Shown in pieces: positions 35,286-44,630 of a stretch of 64,000 bases of DNA. A program made the translations under genes and the position numbers. The notes under the pieces are model-generated. The model had not been told where the DNA came from and made no database searches. It was given only the letters and a program-made list of their open reading frames with translations. The DNA is from Waddliaceae bacterium (GTDB lineage: Bacteria; Chlamydiota; Chlamydiia; Chlamydiales; GCA-2709385), in NCBI GenBank assembly GCA_002709385.1, contig PAQS01000019.1:186001-250000 (forward strand), read 5' to 3'. Numbering within the stretch: position 1 is the first letter of the stretch; every line of letters begins with the position of its first letter.

Positions 35286-38200
35286 ATGCGTTCTGATTTA
35301 TACCAATGGGCACTCATTCTGCTTACTTTGGTTGCAACAGCATTGTTTGGTAGCTTTTTTATTAGAGAGCTATTTCCAGAATATAAGGTATATCAAAATG
35401 CCTATCTAGAGATGGAGGAGTTCCGCTCTACATATACTGGAGATCCTGTGCCGGTTTTTAAGGGTGGAATTCAGCAAATTGTTTTACCTAGAAATGATAC
35501 TCACCCAGAAAAAATTGATCGTTGTGTTTCTTGCCACGTTGCATTAAAGCTTGAGCATTTTTCACCAACGAAGGTTGCAAAAGATTTAAACGGCTCTGTT
35601 TTAAGAGATGAGTCTGGTAAGCCTGTTCTTGTTCCGAATGAAAACTATGTTTGGGGACGTCTTGATGCTAAAGTAAGTGAGTTGCGAGATGAAGCTGTAA
35701 ATGAACAATTGAAACAAAATGGGAAAACGGGTGAGGTTCGCTCTCGCTTAAAAGAAGCTGATCGCCTAGAGGCAATGAAGTCTCATGATTTAGGTCATGA
35801 ACAAGTTGTCGACATGACTAAAGTTCTTGCAATGCATCCATTGATGGGAAATGAGGAACGTCCTTTTGAGTTACACTCCATGGAAGAGTATGGTTGTGTA
35901 TCTTGTCACTCGGGTAATGGAAGAGGTTTAGTTACTGATAGAGCTCATGGTCCTGTTTTTGACGGAACTTATCATGAAGCACATATGGGGCCTCATCCAG
36001 ATTTTACAGAGCCTGATCATGAAAATGACCCAAGTTTTGCTCGAGCGTTTAATCATAAACCAGGTCACAGACTTCTCTTCCAAACAACACCTCTGTTAGT
36101 TGGTCCACTCATGCAAGCAAAGTGTGTTCAGTGTCACCAAGGAGCTAAAGAGGAGTTAGAGTCTGTAGGTCAGTCTGTAGAGCTTATTACGCAAAGAAAA
36201 GAGCGTCATCTTGATTTGATTAAAGAAGGGATAGAGTCAGACTATCTTCTTTTGAGTTCAACTTTGAATTTAGTTCAATCTCTTCAAGATAAGGGTTTTG
36301 ATGCCACTGTAGAACTAATGCGAAAGCAGTTACAGGATTATACGATTCTTCCAGAAGAAAGAGATCAAATTTCTACTCGTCTTTCGTTCTTGCGAAATGC
36401 TCAACAGGATTATAAGAAAAATGAGATTGAGCAGGCTGTTTCTGAAAACTTACTAGATAAAGCGCTTTTTGTTGTTGGTAACAAGCAAGTATTAGATGCT
36501 TTGTTGGCAGAGGCAAGAAAAGAAGAGCTAACACCTTTAAAAACAAAAGCTATTCTTAATGAAATAAGTAATGATTTGCTTTCTAGTGGCTCTCTTGCAG
36601 CTAAATTAAATAGTTTAGATCAAAACCAAGAGTCTTTATCTAGAATTCAGCAGGCACACCGTCCTTTTACAGAGATAAGTCAAGATTATAATGTTATGAA
36701 GCCTCTTAAGTCAGATGCTGAATACATTTCAAGCTTTGAGCGCGGGAAAAGCCTTTTCTTCTCTAACGCTTGTTACGCTTGTCATAGAATCAATAACTTA
36801 TCTAAGGGTGGGGTTGGTCCTGAGTTAACAGAAATCGGCTTGTATTATCCTTGGTACATTAAAGAGTCTATTGTTTGGCCTCAATCAAACTTGAAATCTT
36901 CTACTATGCCAAATTTCCGTTTGGATCATGAAGAGATAGAAGATTTGATGACTTTCCTTATGGCACAAAGAAATGATGGAAAGTCTTCTGCAGAGTTTAT
37001 TCAAACCGTAGCCCTTCGTGATTGGGAAGCGGGTAAGAAGCTTGAGTACGAACGAGAAATACACCCTACAAAAGTAAATGACCTAGAAACAGGTATGGTT
37101 GTTTTTGCAACAGAAGGTTGCGCAAGCTGTCATAAATTACGGGGTTATGAGTCGAATGTAGGTTTTACTGCTGAAATGGAAGGAGCTTCGGAAGAGGCAC
37201 TTTATTCAGAGAAAAAGTGGTTTACTCGTCTATTTCCTGAAGGTTTATTGGGGTCTGAAATTGCACGTATTGTAGAGGAAAATCGCGATGAAATTCTTGA
37301 GAGAATTTCTGTTGATGTTCGTAAGGATACACTTCTTGAAAAGATAGAAGAGCAATACCCTAAGACAATAGAGTCTATGTATTCTAACTTTAAGTTTGCT
37401 GCGAGAGCAAAAAATAAATACTACAACGATAAAGCAAAAGAGGCTTCTTCTTCTTCAGAAAAAGAGAATGCGCTTGTTTCTTTAGAGCAATATAAGGAAG
37501 CTTTGAATCGAGTATTTATGACTTATATTCAAGAATATGGTCTTGGACGAGATATAGCACCTAGGTTGCATTGGTCTGGTGTTTATCGCGATAGTGAGTG
37601 GTTAATTGGGCACTTTAGAAACCCAGCGTCACATACAGCGAAGTCAATCATGCCTGTAATGCCTTTTGATGATAGTAAGTTCTATGCTTTGACACATATG
37701 CTTACTGTTCTTGGAAAGAAAAACAGAGATGAGACTCGTAAAGTCTGGGATCGTTTAGGTTTTTATCCTGAAGAGGCTTATATCGAGCTTTGTGCTTCTT
37801 GTCATGGTCAGCATTTTCATGGAAATGGACCAATTGCTGAATGGATTTATCCTGTTCCAAAGAACTTAAGAAACGCGACATTTTTACGCAATCTAACTCG
37901 TGAAAAAGCAATTGAATCTATTGTTCATGGTGTTAGAGGTGGGCCAATGCCTCCTTGGGGAGAAACTCATGTTGGTGGTTCGCCAGTATTAACACAGAAT
38001 GAGATAGAGCAGTTAGTAGACTGGTTATATACTTCACTTCCTGGTGGGCGTGTGATTGAGGACGAAAGCGTAGACAAGTGGCGTTATGAACCTGAAGATG
38101 TTCTAGAGGACCTTAAAAAAGAGCGTTCAACAAGCCCATTTTCTCAAAAAGAAAACAGACAATCGCTTAACTCATCTTGTGAAGATGAAGAGGTCATGAA

Positions 38201-39353
38201 GGAACTTTTGAGTGGAATTAATACATGTAAAGATTTCTATGTAGATACAAAACCAAAAGTTTATATTGACTCATCAGAAAAAACGCTTTCTGTAGAAGAT
38301 ATTTTTGATGTTCAAGTCGGTGAATCAGGCGATAAGTCATACTTTGTAAAAGAAAGCTTTCATACAGCTGAAAATATAGAAGCTGGAAAAGGCTTGTTCC
38401 TTGTTAATTGTGCTCATTGTCACGGTAAAGAAGGTGCTGGAAACGGTGAAAGAGCGGTTGTCATGAATGATGCAAAACCACGGATGTTGTCGAATATGCC
38501 GTGGTTACGTACTAGAGATGACTTACGTTTACTTAGATCAATTAAGTATGGTGTTCCTGGAACTTCAATGACGCCTTGGGGTGATAAAACAAGCGCTTTG
38601 CAGAGAATGCAAATTGTAGTTTTTATTCGTTCTCTTACTGAAGAGAAGAAAATTAGAGATGAGTTAACAAGTAGTCTTTATGAAATTTTTGAAACGTCGG
38701 TCATTAAAATAGAGCTTGCTCGTGCAGAGTTGATGAAGCAGGCTAAGGAATTAGAGTCTGAATATAAAAAGACAAAAGATGTTCGACAGTCACTAGAGCT
38801 TGCTGCTAGTTTAGATGAAAATAAGTCAAAAAAAGCTGTTCAAGCTTATTACAAAGAGCTTGAGCAAAGCGCAAAACTTAATCGATTTCGTAGAGTTGAT
38901 CAATTGCTTAAGCAGTTGATCGAAGAAGTGAAGGTTGAGCAACAGGTTTATGAAATTTTGGGCCAGTCTTTAATTTTGAAAACTTTGAAAGCAGAGCCTG
39001 TTGGAAAGTTTTTTGATTTATTAGAGGTAAACAAGGGTAGGTTTACTTCTAAAAAAGATCAAATTGAGTTTATTCTTCGTTCTGATTTTGACTCAGAAAT
39101 TTCTAGCCGAGTAGAGCACTTGCTTTCGTGGATTCGAAATAAGAAACAGCTTGCAGAGAAGCAGCAGGTTTTAGCCTCTGGGAAACTAAATTCACCGCAG
39201 AAGCGCGAAGAATTAGAAAATATAAATAACGAAGTGTTGTCCATGCAAAGTATGGAAGAAAAACTTTTGGTGAGTATGAGCCAAGCTAAAGCTAGCCGAG
39301 CCCGCCAGCGAGATTTGTTTCAAGCTTTTGAAGAGAATGCTGAAGACCTGTAG
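35286..39353 (+). CDS. Giant seven-haem c-type cytochrome, bc-cbb3 linking protein
   Basis: A 1355-residue protein with an N-terminal membrane helix (LILLTLVATALFGSFF, about 10-27), so it is anchored and faces the periplasm. Seven CxxCH haem sites are at residues 80-84, 204-208, 280-284, 496-500, 612-616, 836-840 and 1042-1046. Likely axial Met ligands lie in TMPNF, IMPVMPF, PMPPWG and MTPWG. Between and after them are long helical/coiled stretches, and the last ~190 residues are coiled coil. Position between cytochrome b and CcoN suggests it replaces both cytochrome c1 and the CcoP haem domains. I know no family of exactly this build. Confidence 0.85.
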   Translation: MRSDLYQWALILLTLVATALFGSFFIRELFPEYKVYQNAYLEMEEFRSTYTGDPVPVFKGGIQQIVLPRNDTHPEKIDRCVSCHVALKLEHFSPTKVAKDLNGSVLRDESGKPVLVPNENYVWGRLDAKVSELRDEAVNEQLKQNGKTGEVRSRLKEADRLEAMKSHDLGHEQVVDMTKVLAMHPLMGNEERPFELHSMEEYGCVSCHSGNGRGLVTDRAHGPVFDGTYHEAHMGPHPDFTEPDHENDPSFARAFNHKPGHRLLFQTTPLLVGPLMQAKCVQCHQGAKEELESVGQSVELITQRKERHLDLIKEGIESDYLLLSSTLNLVQSLQDKGFDATVELMRKQLQDYTILPEERDQISTRLSFLRNAQQDYKKNEIEQAVSENLLDKALFVVGNKQVLDALLAEARKEELTPLKTKAILNEISNDLLSSGSLAAKLNSLDQNQESLSRIQQAHRPFTEISQDYNVMKPLKSDAEYISSFERGKSLFFSNACYACHRINNLSKGGVGPELTEIGLYYPWYIKESIVWPQSNLKSSTMPNFRLDHEEIEDLMTFLMAQRNDGKSSAEFIQTVALRDWEAGKKLEYEREIHPTKVNDLETGMVVFATEGCASCHKLRGYESNVGFTAEMEGASEEALYSEKKWFTRLFPEGLLGSEIARIVEENRDEILERISVDVRKDTLLEKIEEQYPKTIESMYSNFKFAARAKNKYYNDKAKEASSSSEKENALVSLEQYKEALNRVFMTYIQEYGLGRDIAPRLHWSGVYRDSEWLIGHFRNPASHTAKSIMPVMPFDDSKFYALTHMLTVLGKKNRDETRKVWDRLGFYPEEAYIELCASCHGQHFHGNGPIAEWIYPVPKNLRNATFLRNLTREKAIESIVHGVRGGPMPPWGETHVGGSPVLTQNEIEQLVDWLYTSLPGGRVIEDESVDKWRYEPEDVLEDLKKERSTSPFSQKENRQSLNSSCEDEEVMKELLSGINTCKDFYVDTKPKVYIDSSEKTLSVEDIFDVQVGESGDKSYFVKESFHTAENIEAGKGLFLVNCAHCHGKEGAGNGERAVVMNDAKPRMLSNMPWLRTRDDLRLLRSIKYGVPGTSMTPWGDKTSALQRMQIVVFIRSLTEEKKIRDELTSSLYEIFETSVIKIELARAELMKQAKELESEYKKTKDVRQSLELAASLDENKSKKAVQAYYKELEQSAKLNRFRRVDQLLKQLIEEVKVEQQVYEILGQSLILKTLKAEPVGKFFDLLEVNKGRFTSKKDQIEFILRSDFDSEISSRVEHLLSWIRNKKQLAEKQQVLASGKLNSPQKREELENINNEVLSMQSMEEKLLVSMSQAKASRARQRDLFQAFEENAEDL

Positions 39354-39386
39354 GTAAAAGGGTTTACTATTTAGGGAATGATTTCT

Positions 39387-40808
39387 ATGACGGAATATAA
39401 CGATAAGCCAGTCAAGTGGATGCTATACCCTTCCATAATATTTATGGTTATAGGGATGCTTGTGGGGGTGTTTGCCTCTGTGAACGGGTTTATTTTGCCT
39501 GACTATTTTGCTGGAGAGTACATACACTTTGGCCGAATTCGTCCTGTACACGTAAGCCATGTGACACTTTTATGGTTGCTTGCTGCTGATATGGGATTGA
39601 TCTATTACATTGTACAAAGACTAACAGGTGTCCCATTGTGGAGCCATAAGCTCGCAATTGTTACTACTATTGGGTATTGGGGCTCTGTAACTTTAGGAAC
39701 TTATTCACTTCCTTTTGGTACAAATGCTGGTTGGGAATATGCTGAACTCCCTATGTTACTCGGTTTTTTGCCTATTAAATGGCTTGTAGAGGCTTCTTGG
39801 GGTTTGTTTGCTGTAAATATTTTTATGACAATAGCAAATAGAAAGTACAAAAAAATGTATGTTTCTCTTTGGTATACGATGGGAACGCTTCTTTGGACAA
39901 CTTTCGTTTATGCAATTGGTAATTTAATAATGGATCTTGTTCCTTATGGAATATCCAGGGTAAACGTGAACTTCTTTTATGTTCATAATTTGGTGGGTTT
40001 AACATTTACGCCTTTAGGGGTTGCGATCGCTTATTATTTTATTCCTAAAACAGCGAACACACCTTTATATAGCCACAAATTGTCTATGATTGGTTTTTGG
40101 TCGATTGCTTTTGTGTATGCTTGGATTGGTGCTCACCATATGATGCATGGACCGATTTCTCAGTGGCTTCAAACGGTAGCTGTTGTGTTTTCTGTTTGGC
40201 TTTGGATTCCTGTTTGGACTGTTGTGACAAATTTCTTTGCTACTATGAAAGGTCAATGGGGACAGTACGCAACAAGTGCTCCCGTTCGATTTTTGATGAT
40301 GGGGACTGTTTTTTATTTACTTGTTTGTCTTCAGGGTCCGTTGCAAGCTTTAAGAAACGTAAACGAAATTACTTCGAAAACAGACTGGATCATTGGGCAC
40401 GCCCATATGGCACTTTATGGAACATTTACTTTCTTTGCTATTGGTGGAATTTATCATGCTATTCCTCAAATGGTAAGAAAACCTCTTTGGTCACAGGCCC
40501 TTGCTGATTGGCATTTTACCTTAAGTTTAGTTGGGGGAATGGTCTTTTTTGTTTCTTTGTGGGTTGGTGGATTTTTACAAGGTCTAACTTGGGCAAACTG
40601 GGTCAATGGATCAAGTTATGCTGAATTCCATAATAACCTTAGTCAAATGTCTTTCTTGCAAACAGTAAGTGATATGTGGGTTTGGTGGGCTTTAAGAAGC
40701 TTTGGAGGGGCCTTGATTGCTGCTGGAGGTGTTTTGTTTGCAATTAATATGTTCAATACAGTTGTCCTTAAAGGAAACGAAGAGATGCAAAAAGGGGCTG
40801 AGGCATGA
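39387..40808 (+). CDS. ccoN: cbb3-type cytochrome c oxidase subunit I (CcoN)
   Basis: The 473-residue catalytic haem-copper subunit with about 12 membrane helices. Ligand histidines are in RIRPVHVSHV, HHMMHGPISQ (copper-B pair) and HAHMALYGTF, all as in CcoN, together with a downstream GGIYHAIPQM. Reduces O2 at low tension and pumps protons. I took ATG 39387, nine bases after AGGGA; the ATG at 39378 is too close to that site. It is fused in order with ccoO by an ATGA-type overlap. Confidence 0.96.
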   Translation: MTEYNDKPVKWMLYPSIIFMVIGMLVGVFASVNGFILPDYFAGEYIHFGRIRPVHVSHVTLLWLLAADMGLIYYIVQRLTGVPLWSHKLAIVTTIGYWGSVTLGTYSLPFGTNAGWEYAELPMLLGFLPIKWLVEASWGLFAVNIFMTIANRKYKKMYVSLWYTMGTLLWTTFVYAIGNLIMDLVPYGISRVNVNFFYVHNLVGLTFTPLGVAIAYYFIPKTANTPLYSHKLSMIGFWSIAFVYAWIGAHHMMHGPISQWLQTVAVVFSVWLWIPVWTVVTNFFATMKGQWGQYATSAPVRFLMMGTVFYLLVCLQGPLQALRNVNEITSKTDWIIGHAHMALYGTFTFFAIGGIYHAIPQMVRKPLWSQALADWHFTLSLVGGMVFFVSLWVGGFLQGLTWANWVNGSSYAEFHNNLSQMSFLQTVSDMWVWWALRSFGGALIAAGGVLFAINMFNTVVLKGNEEMQKGAEA

Positions 40809-42076
40809 AAGAGTCACACGAAGGGTTCATGCATAAATTAGATAAATCGGCTGTGTTGACAGTGATTGGAATTCTACTTCTTTTTTCTTCTGCTGTTGGA
40901 GTAACACTGATTGCTCCTAGTTATGTTGATCCAAGTTGGACCGAGGTTGCTAGTCCTTATCAAAGGCAGATGTATGAAGTAGCGGATCCTAATTTATATG
41001 TAAGTACTGCTGCGACTGGTGGTGATGAATTACAGTTAGCTTATCATATTAAAGATGGTTATACGCTTCTAGCGTTTGCTGAAAGTGAAACTGTTCGAAT
41101 TATTGCTCCACCCGAGTTAGAAAAGTATGTAACTCGACATGGAGAATCTCGTTTAAAACTCTCTTCTAAATTGATGCTTTTACGTGAAGCTAACGCTGAG
41201 GGAGATAGAGGGAGACAGGCTACAGCTCTTCAAGAAAAACTACAATCACAGTGGCGTTCTAGTCATTCTCAAAGCGCTGCAAAAGAACTGCGCATGCCTC
41301 GTTTTGATATTTTAGAGTTGTATGAGCCTGAAGCTAAAGAGGCTTTTGCCCTAGCTGAAACAGACGGAATTCTTGAAAATTGGGTTGATAGCGAATTTGT
41401 TATTCTAGATGAAGAGGTAAAACAGCGTTATCACGAAGATCCCGGTGTTCTTTATGTGAGCAATCCTAAAGAGTATCGAATTGCACCATTTCGTTTCGGC
41501 AAATCTTCTGGGTTTCAGTATGATCCAAACGGTCGTTCAATTGCCAGTTTAGATGAGTTAAAAAGCCCTGAGCTGGGATTTATGAGCCGAGAGGAGTTAA
41601 TACAGCTTGGAGAAGATATTTACCGCATAGAGGGTTGTTGGTATTGTCACACAGATCAAACAAGAACTCTTGTTCAGGATACTATTCTTAATGGTTCTGA
41701 GACAAATGCAGCTCCACCATCTTCTGCGAATGAATATGTTTATCAACGCGTAACGTTTCCTGGAACGAGACGGATTGGTCCTGATATTTCTCGAGTGGGA
41801 ATTAAGCGCCCAAACCGCGATTGGCATAAAAGTCACTTTTGGTCACCAAAGACAGCTAGCGCTGGTACAATTATGCCTTCGTTTCGACACTTTTTTGATG
41901 ACGATCCTCGAGGAACAAGTAAAAGCCCTGTTGGCATTCCAAACTATAAGTTTGAGGCTATTTTCCAGTATCTTATGACAAAAGGAACAAGAATCACAGC
42001 ACCAACTCAAGCTTGGTGGCAAGGTCGCGATCCTGTACAGACTACAAAAATTATTGAAGGGCAGAAGAAGGTATGA
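40805..42076 (+). CDS. ccoO: cbb3-type oxidase monohaem subunit CcoO, extended
   Basis: An inner-membrane anchored cytochrome c. An N-terminal helix (about residues 18-35, VLTVIGILLLFSSAVGVTLIA) is followed by the haem site CWYCH at residues 278-282 and the distal Met in TIMPSFRHFF, typical of CcoO. At 423 residues it is about twice the usual length. The extra ~180 residues lie between the helix and the haem domain (about 60-240), polar and Glu/Arg-rich, without further CxxCH. It overlaps ccoN upstream and ccoQ-like downstream by four bases each. Confidence 0.9.
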   Translation: MKESHEGFMHKLDKSAVLTVIGILLLFSSAVGVTLIAPSYVDPSWTEVASPYQRQMYEVADPNLYVSTAATGGDELQLAYHIKDGYTLLAFAESETVRIIAPPELEKYVTRHGESRLKLSSKLMLLREANAEGDRGRQATALQEKLQSQWRSSHSQSAAKELRMPRFDILELYEPEAKEAFALAETDGILENWVDSEFVILDEEVKQRYHEDPGVLYVSNPKEYRIAPFRFGKSSGFQYDPNGRSIASLDELKSPELGFMSREELIQLGEDIYRIEGCWYCHTDQTRTLVQDTILNGSETNAAPPSSANEYVYQRVTFPGTRRIGPDISRVGIKRPNRDWHKSHFWSPKTASAGTIMPSFRHFFDDDPRGTSKSPVGIPNYKFEAIFQYLMTKGTRITAPTQAWWQGRDPVQTTKIIEGQKKV

Positions 42077-42303
42077 AGCAAATAGATACGCTAATAGACC
42101 CTATTTTATCTGTTATCGATGTTAGTGATGTAACAGGTTTTTCTGGAGCTATTTTGCATTTCAGCCTTTTATTAGCCCTTGTGGGAAGTACTTTGCTGGT
42201 GTTTCTGTATTTGTGGAAGAATAAGCGGTTGGATATGGATGAAGATCCAAAATATCAAATGCTACGTGGCGATGCAGATGATTTATCGAGAAAAGGAGAA
42301 TAG
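42073..42303 (+). CDS. CcoQ/CcoS-like small oxidase subunit
   Basis: A 76-residue one-helix protein: FSGAILHFSLLLALVGSTLLVFLYLW (about 23-48) then a tail DMDEDPKYQMLRGD. The tail resembles CcoS/CcoQ ends (DPKYRML). Its start overlaps ccoO. Its position between ccoO and the CcoP-like gene fits CcoQ, which stabilises the CcoNOP core. It is distinct from the CcoS-like gene at 33219. Confidence 0.65.
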   Translation: MKQIDTLIDPILSVIDVSDVTGFSGAILHFSLLLALVGSTLLVFLYLWKNKRLDMDEDPKYQMLRGDADDLSRKGE

Positions 42304-42305
42304 GT

Positions 42306-42593
42306 ATGGAAGATGATGATGCTGCAATTTTAGATGATTATGCAGGTGGCGAAATTAAAGAGTTTGCCAACACCAAGCTTCCGTCTTTTCTGAAAATTTC
42401 TTATTTCTTCATTGCTCTTTGGGGTTTTGTTTGGTTGTATATGTTCTGGGATGGAAGTTTTGGTTGGGTAGATCGTGGTTATTGGAAAGAACTAGAGCAA
42501 GTTGCAAACACAACGAAGTCTTATAGAGAAGAGTTTTCCAATAAAAAACAGACTCCAGAAGCGCCTCACCACGAATTTAATCAGAATAACTAA
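42306..42593 (+). CDS. CcoP-like subunit lacking the cytochrome c domains
   Basis: A 95-residue protein. DDYAGGEIKEFANTKLPSFLK at residues about 10-30 resembles the CcoP N-terminus (YDGIeEydNplPrWW), followed by one helix (ISYFFIALWGFVWLYMFW) and a short tail. Normal CcoP has ~300 residues and two CxxCH domains; none is here, although the frame ends naturally. It is the last gene of the operon. The missing haems could be supplied by the seven-haem cytochrome at 35286. Confidence 0.7.
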   Translation: MEDDDAAILDDYAGGEIKEFANTKLPSFLKISYFFIALWGFVWLYMFWDGSFGWVDRGYWKELEQVANTTKSYREEFSNKKQTPEAPHHEFNQNN

Positions 42594-42601
42594 ACTTGCT
42601 T

Positions 42602-42631
42602 AACACCCGCTTTCAAAAGAGGGTGGGTGTT
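42602..42631 (+). terminator. Possible terminator of the respiratory operon
   Basis: AACACCC (42602-42608) pairs with GGGTGTT (42625-42631). The U-tail is weak. It overlaps the end of the convergent gene at 42630. Confidence 0.4.
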
Positions 42632-42992
42632 ACACTGTCGTTTCAAGTTCATCATTAGAGCAGCTTGCAAAGCAAAATCCTGAGGCTCCAAGAAGTGATA
42701 ATCCAACAACAGCACAAGATGCAAATTTTGTATTAAAAGTAAGCAAAGCTAAAGATGTTGTTGTTAAAGAGGTGATTACAACGCAGTTTTTGGAAAGTTT
42801 TGTAGGATTAACTCTTTCTGCACAGCAAGAGTCTAAAATCATCTTTGTTGTAGAAATTGTTGTTGTTAAGCATGCAAATGGCAAAACTTGTTCTTGTGGA
42901 GATGCGAGCAGAACAGTCCCAAGAAATAGCGCAGAAGTGGCGCAAGAAACGTTTTCAGCTGTAAATAATGAAGGGGAAGGCTGAAGATCCAT
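42630..42992 (-). CDS. Small hydrophobic Cys-rich membrane protein, paralogue A
   Basis: A 120-residue protein with about four hydrophobic segments (LFLGTVLLASP, LTTTISTTKMILD, TTTSLALLTF, CAVVGLSLLGASGFCFASC). Residues 85-105 (NTKFASCAVVGLSLLGASG) align with paralogue B (DTKLASCALITFTILSAAG). AGAGG precedes the ATG. One of three consecutive minus-strand genes of similar size and build. I do not recognise the family. Confidence 0.65.
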   Translation of the reverse strand: MDLQPSPSLFTAENVSCATSALFLGTVLLASPQEQVLPFACLTTTISTTKMILDSCCAERVNPTKLSKNCVVITSLTTTSLALLTFNTKFASCAVVGLSLLGASGFCFASCSNDELETTV

Positions 42993-43019
42993 AAATAACC
43001 TCTTATGTTTTCAAATTAA

Positions 43020-43361
43020 TTAGACGTAATGAATAAATTCATCATCCATCTCTGGATTTGTGCAAGCTCCAGCGGCGCTAAGAATTGTAAAAGTGATTAG
43101 AGCGCAGGATGCAAGTTTTGTGTCTATAGCAGATAAGGCAAGGGTTGCTGTTGCTCTTAAAGCTAAAATGCTAGAGTTTTTCGCAATAAATTCCGGGCTT
43201 GTTTTATCTGAAGTAAGACAATCTAAAATAAAAGTTCCTGTACTAACAAAAACTGTAGCACTAGCTAATGGAAATAACGTTTCTTTATTGTATGTAGAGA
43301 GAATTGTTAAAGGGATGATGCTTGCTGTTAGTGCGCTTGAGCGTAGTGTTGTATTTGGCAT
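43020..43361 (-). CDS. Small hydrophobic membrane protein, paralogue B
   Basis: A 113-residue protein with repeated hydrophobic segments and the DTKLASCALITFTILSAAGAC stretch shared with paralogue A. Both also share a central ILDCLTSDKTSPEFIAKNSS / ILDSCCAERVNPTKLSKNC region with a KNS/KNC signature. This suggests tandem duplication. Its ATG has a GGA upstream. Function unknown. Confidence 0.65.
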   Translation of the reverse strand: MPNTTLRSSALTASIIPLTILSTYNKETLFPLASATVFVSTGTFILDCLTSDKTSPEFIAKNSSILALRATATLALSAIDTKLASCALITFTILSAAGACTNPEMDDEFIHYV

Positions 43362-43459
43362 TTGTATTTTTCCGTTTTAGGATAAAGAGCTCAAAAAACA
43401 AAAAGATTTTCACCCTGCCTCAAATTTAAAAGATAAAGCAGGGGTAAATAATGTTTAGC

Positions 43460-43843
43460 TTAAACGGAGCCACTGTTCGGGCTTGGATTGTTGCCAAGTA
43501 AGACACATGTAGATGTAAGCAAAGCAGCAAAGGTTGCAACACCTGTAAATGCAGCTGCTGTAACGTTTGGAGCAAGGTAAGCTGCAGATACAATAGCTAC
43601 TGAACAAGGGACAACTACAGCAGCTGCTTTAGAAAACTCTTTTGGAGCTTCATTGTCGAAAGAACATAGAACTCCTATTGCCACTGTACATAAAGCTAAG
43701 GACGATATAGCTAATGCTGTCTCTACGATTTTTTCTTGAGGACAAATAGCAAGGGTTAATCCCGCAGCACTTATACCACCCAAAATAGTACTACAGCACG
43801 AAAGAGTTTCTAAAGATTCTCTGTTATTTTTAATCAATTCCAT
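43460..43843 (-). CDS. Small hydrophobic membrane protein, paralogue C
   Basis: A 127-residue protein with four predicted membrane segments (GGISAAGLTLAICP, TALAISSLALCTVAIGVL, AAVVVPCSVAIVSAAYL, AAAFTGVATFAALLTSTCVLL). Same length class, hydrophobicity and strand as A and B, with weaker sequence likeness (CPQEKIVETAL versus SPQEQVLPFA of A). AGGT lies upstream of the ATG. Function unknown. Confidence 0.62.
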   Translation of the reverse strand: MELIKNNRESLETLSCCSTILGGISAAGLTLAICPQEKIVETALAISSLALCTVAIGVLCSFDNEAPKEFSKAAAVVVPCSVAIVSAAYLAPNVTAAAFTGVATFAALLTSTCVLLGNNPSPNSGSV

Positions 43844-44037
43844 AATTAATTTACCTATTCAGAGTTTGAGCGGTAATTATCTTATATGTAGAAGATGTTT
43901 TTATCAACTGTAATAAAAACAAGAAAAGTTTTAATTTTGTTTAATCTTGTTTTAATTTTCATTTAAGTTTTCCTGGATAAAAAATAGATATGGGTATAGG
44001 GTTCATGCCTTTAGAAGGCTATATGCAAGGAGATGTT

Positions 44038-44562
44038 ATGGTTAATATAAATGCAGCTAGTACATTTACGACGACAGAGTTAAATCAAAAAAGCTCTTCT
44101 GATTATATCCATAAAGAGATTTCAGCTACAGAAATACCAGAACTTGTTTGGCATTTACATGGTCATTACAACGATCAATTAGATGAGTCTATTCGTGAAG
44201 AGAGTAGGCTTGTTTTTGATCATTTATCAGCATATTTAAGTGGTCAGGGACATAAATTAAAATCGAAACATTGGGAAAAGAAAAATGGCCCTCACCCAGC
44301 CGGTTCTTGGGATATTTATGTAAAAAATTCAGCGATTGGTGATGCTACTATATGGATGAGCTTAAACAGGCCTCTTAACGTACCTGCATTTTTTCATCCA
44401 GTTCTCGCTTTACATAGCGAAGAGCCGAGTGCAGCGCAAGAAGCTGATGCTCATACAAGAGGAGCTATTGTGTTTGGTATGCCAGTGAAAGATGGTGGGG
44501 AGCATGTAGATTGGAAGACACAAATAGATTGGAATTGGGTTAAAAAAGTCTGGTTATTTTAA
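44038..44562 (+). CDS. Hypothetical protein, tandem paralogue 1
   Basis: A 174-residue soluble protein. I chose ATG 44038 because a strong AAGGAG lies 7 bases upstream; an ATG at 43990 is open but has no such site. Shared with the next gene are LDESIREESR / LDESIRELS, WDIYVK / WEIYVK, VPAFFHPV / VPSFFHPV and the closing DWKTQIDWNW / DWQNQVNPIDW. Contains no signal peptide. No family recognised. Confidence 0.65.
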   Translation: MVNINAASTFTTTELNQKSSSDYIHKEISATEIPELVWHLHGHYNDQLDESIREESRLVFDHLSAYLSGQGHKLKSKHWEKKNGPHPAGSWDIYVKNSAIGDATIWMSLNRPLNVPAFFHPVLALHSEEPSAAQEADAHTRGAIVFGMPVKDGGEHVDWKTQIDWNWVKKVWLF

Positions 44563-44630
44563 TTGTTTCGTGAGGTATCAAATTTTTAACCTCATTTTTT
44601 CTTTAATAAAAAGTAAAGCAAGGATAGCGA

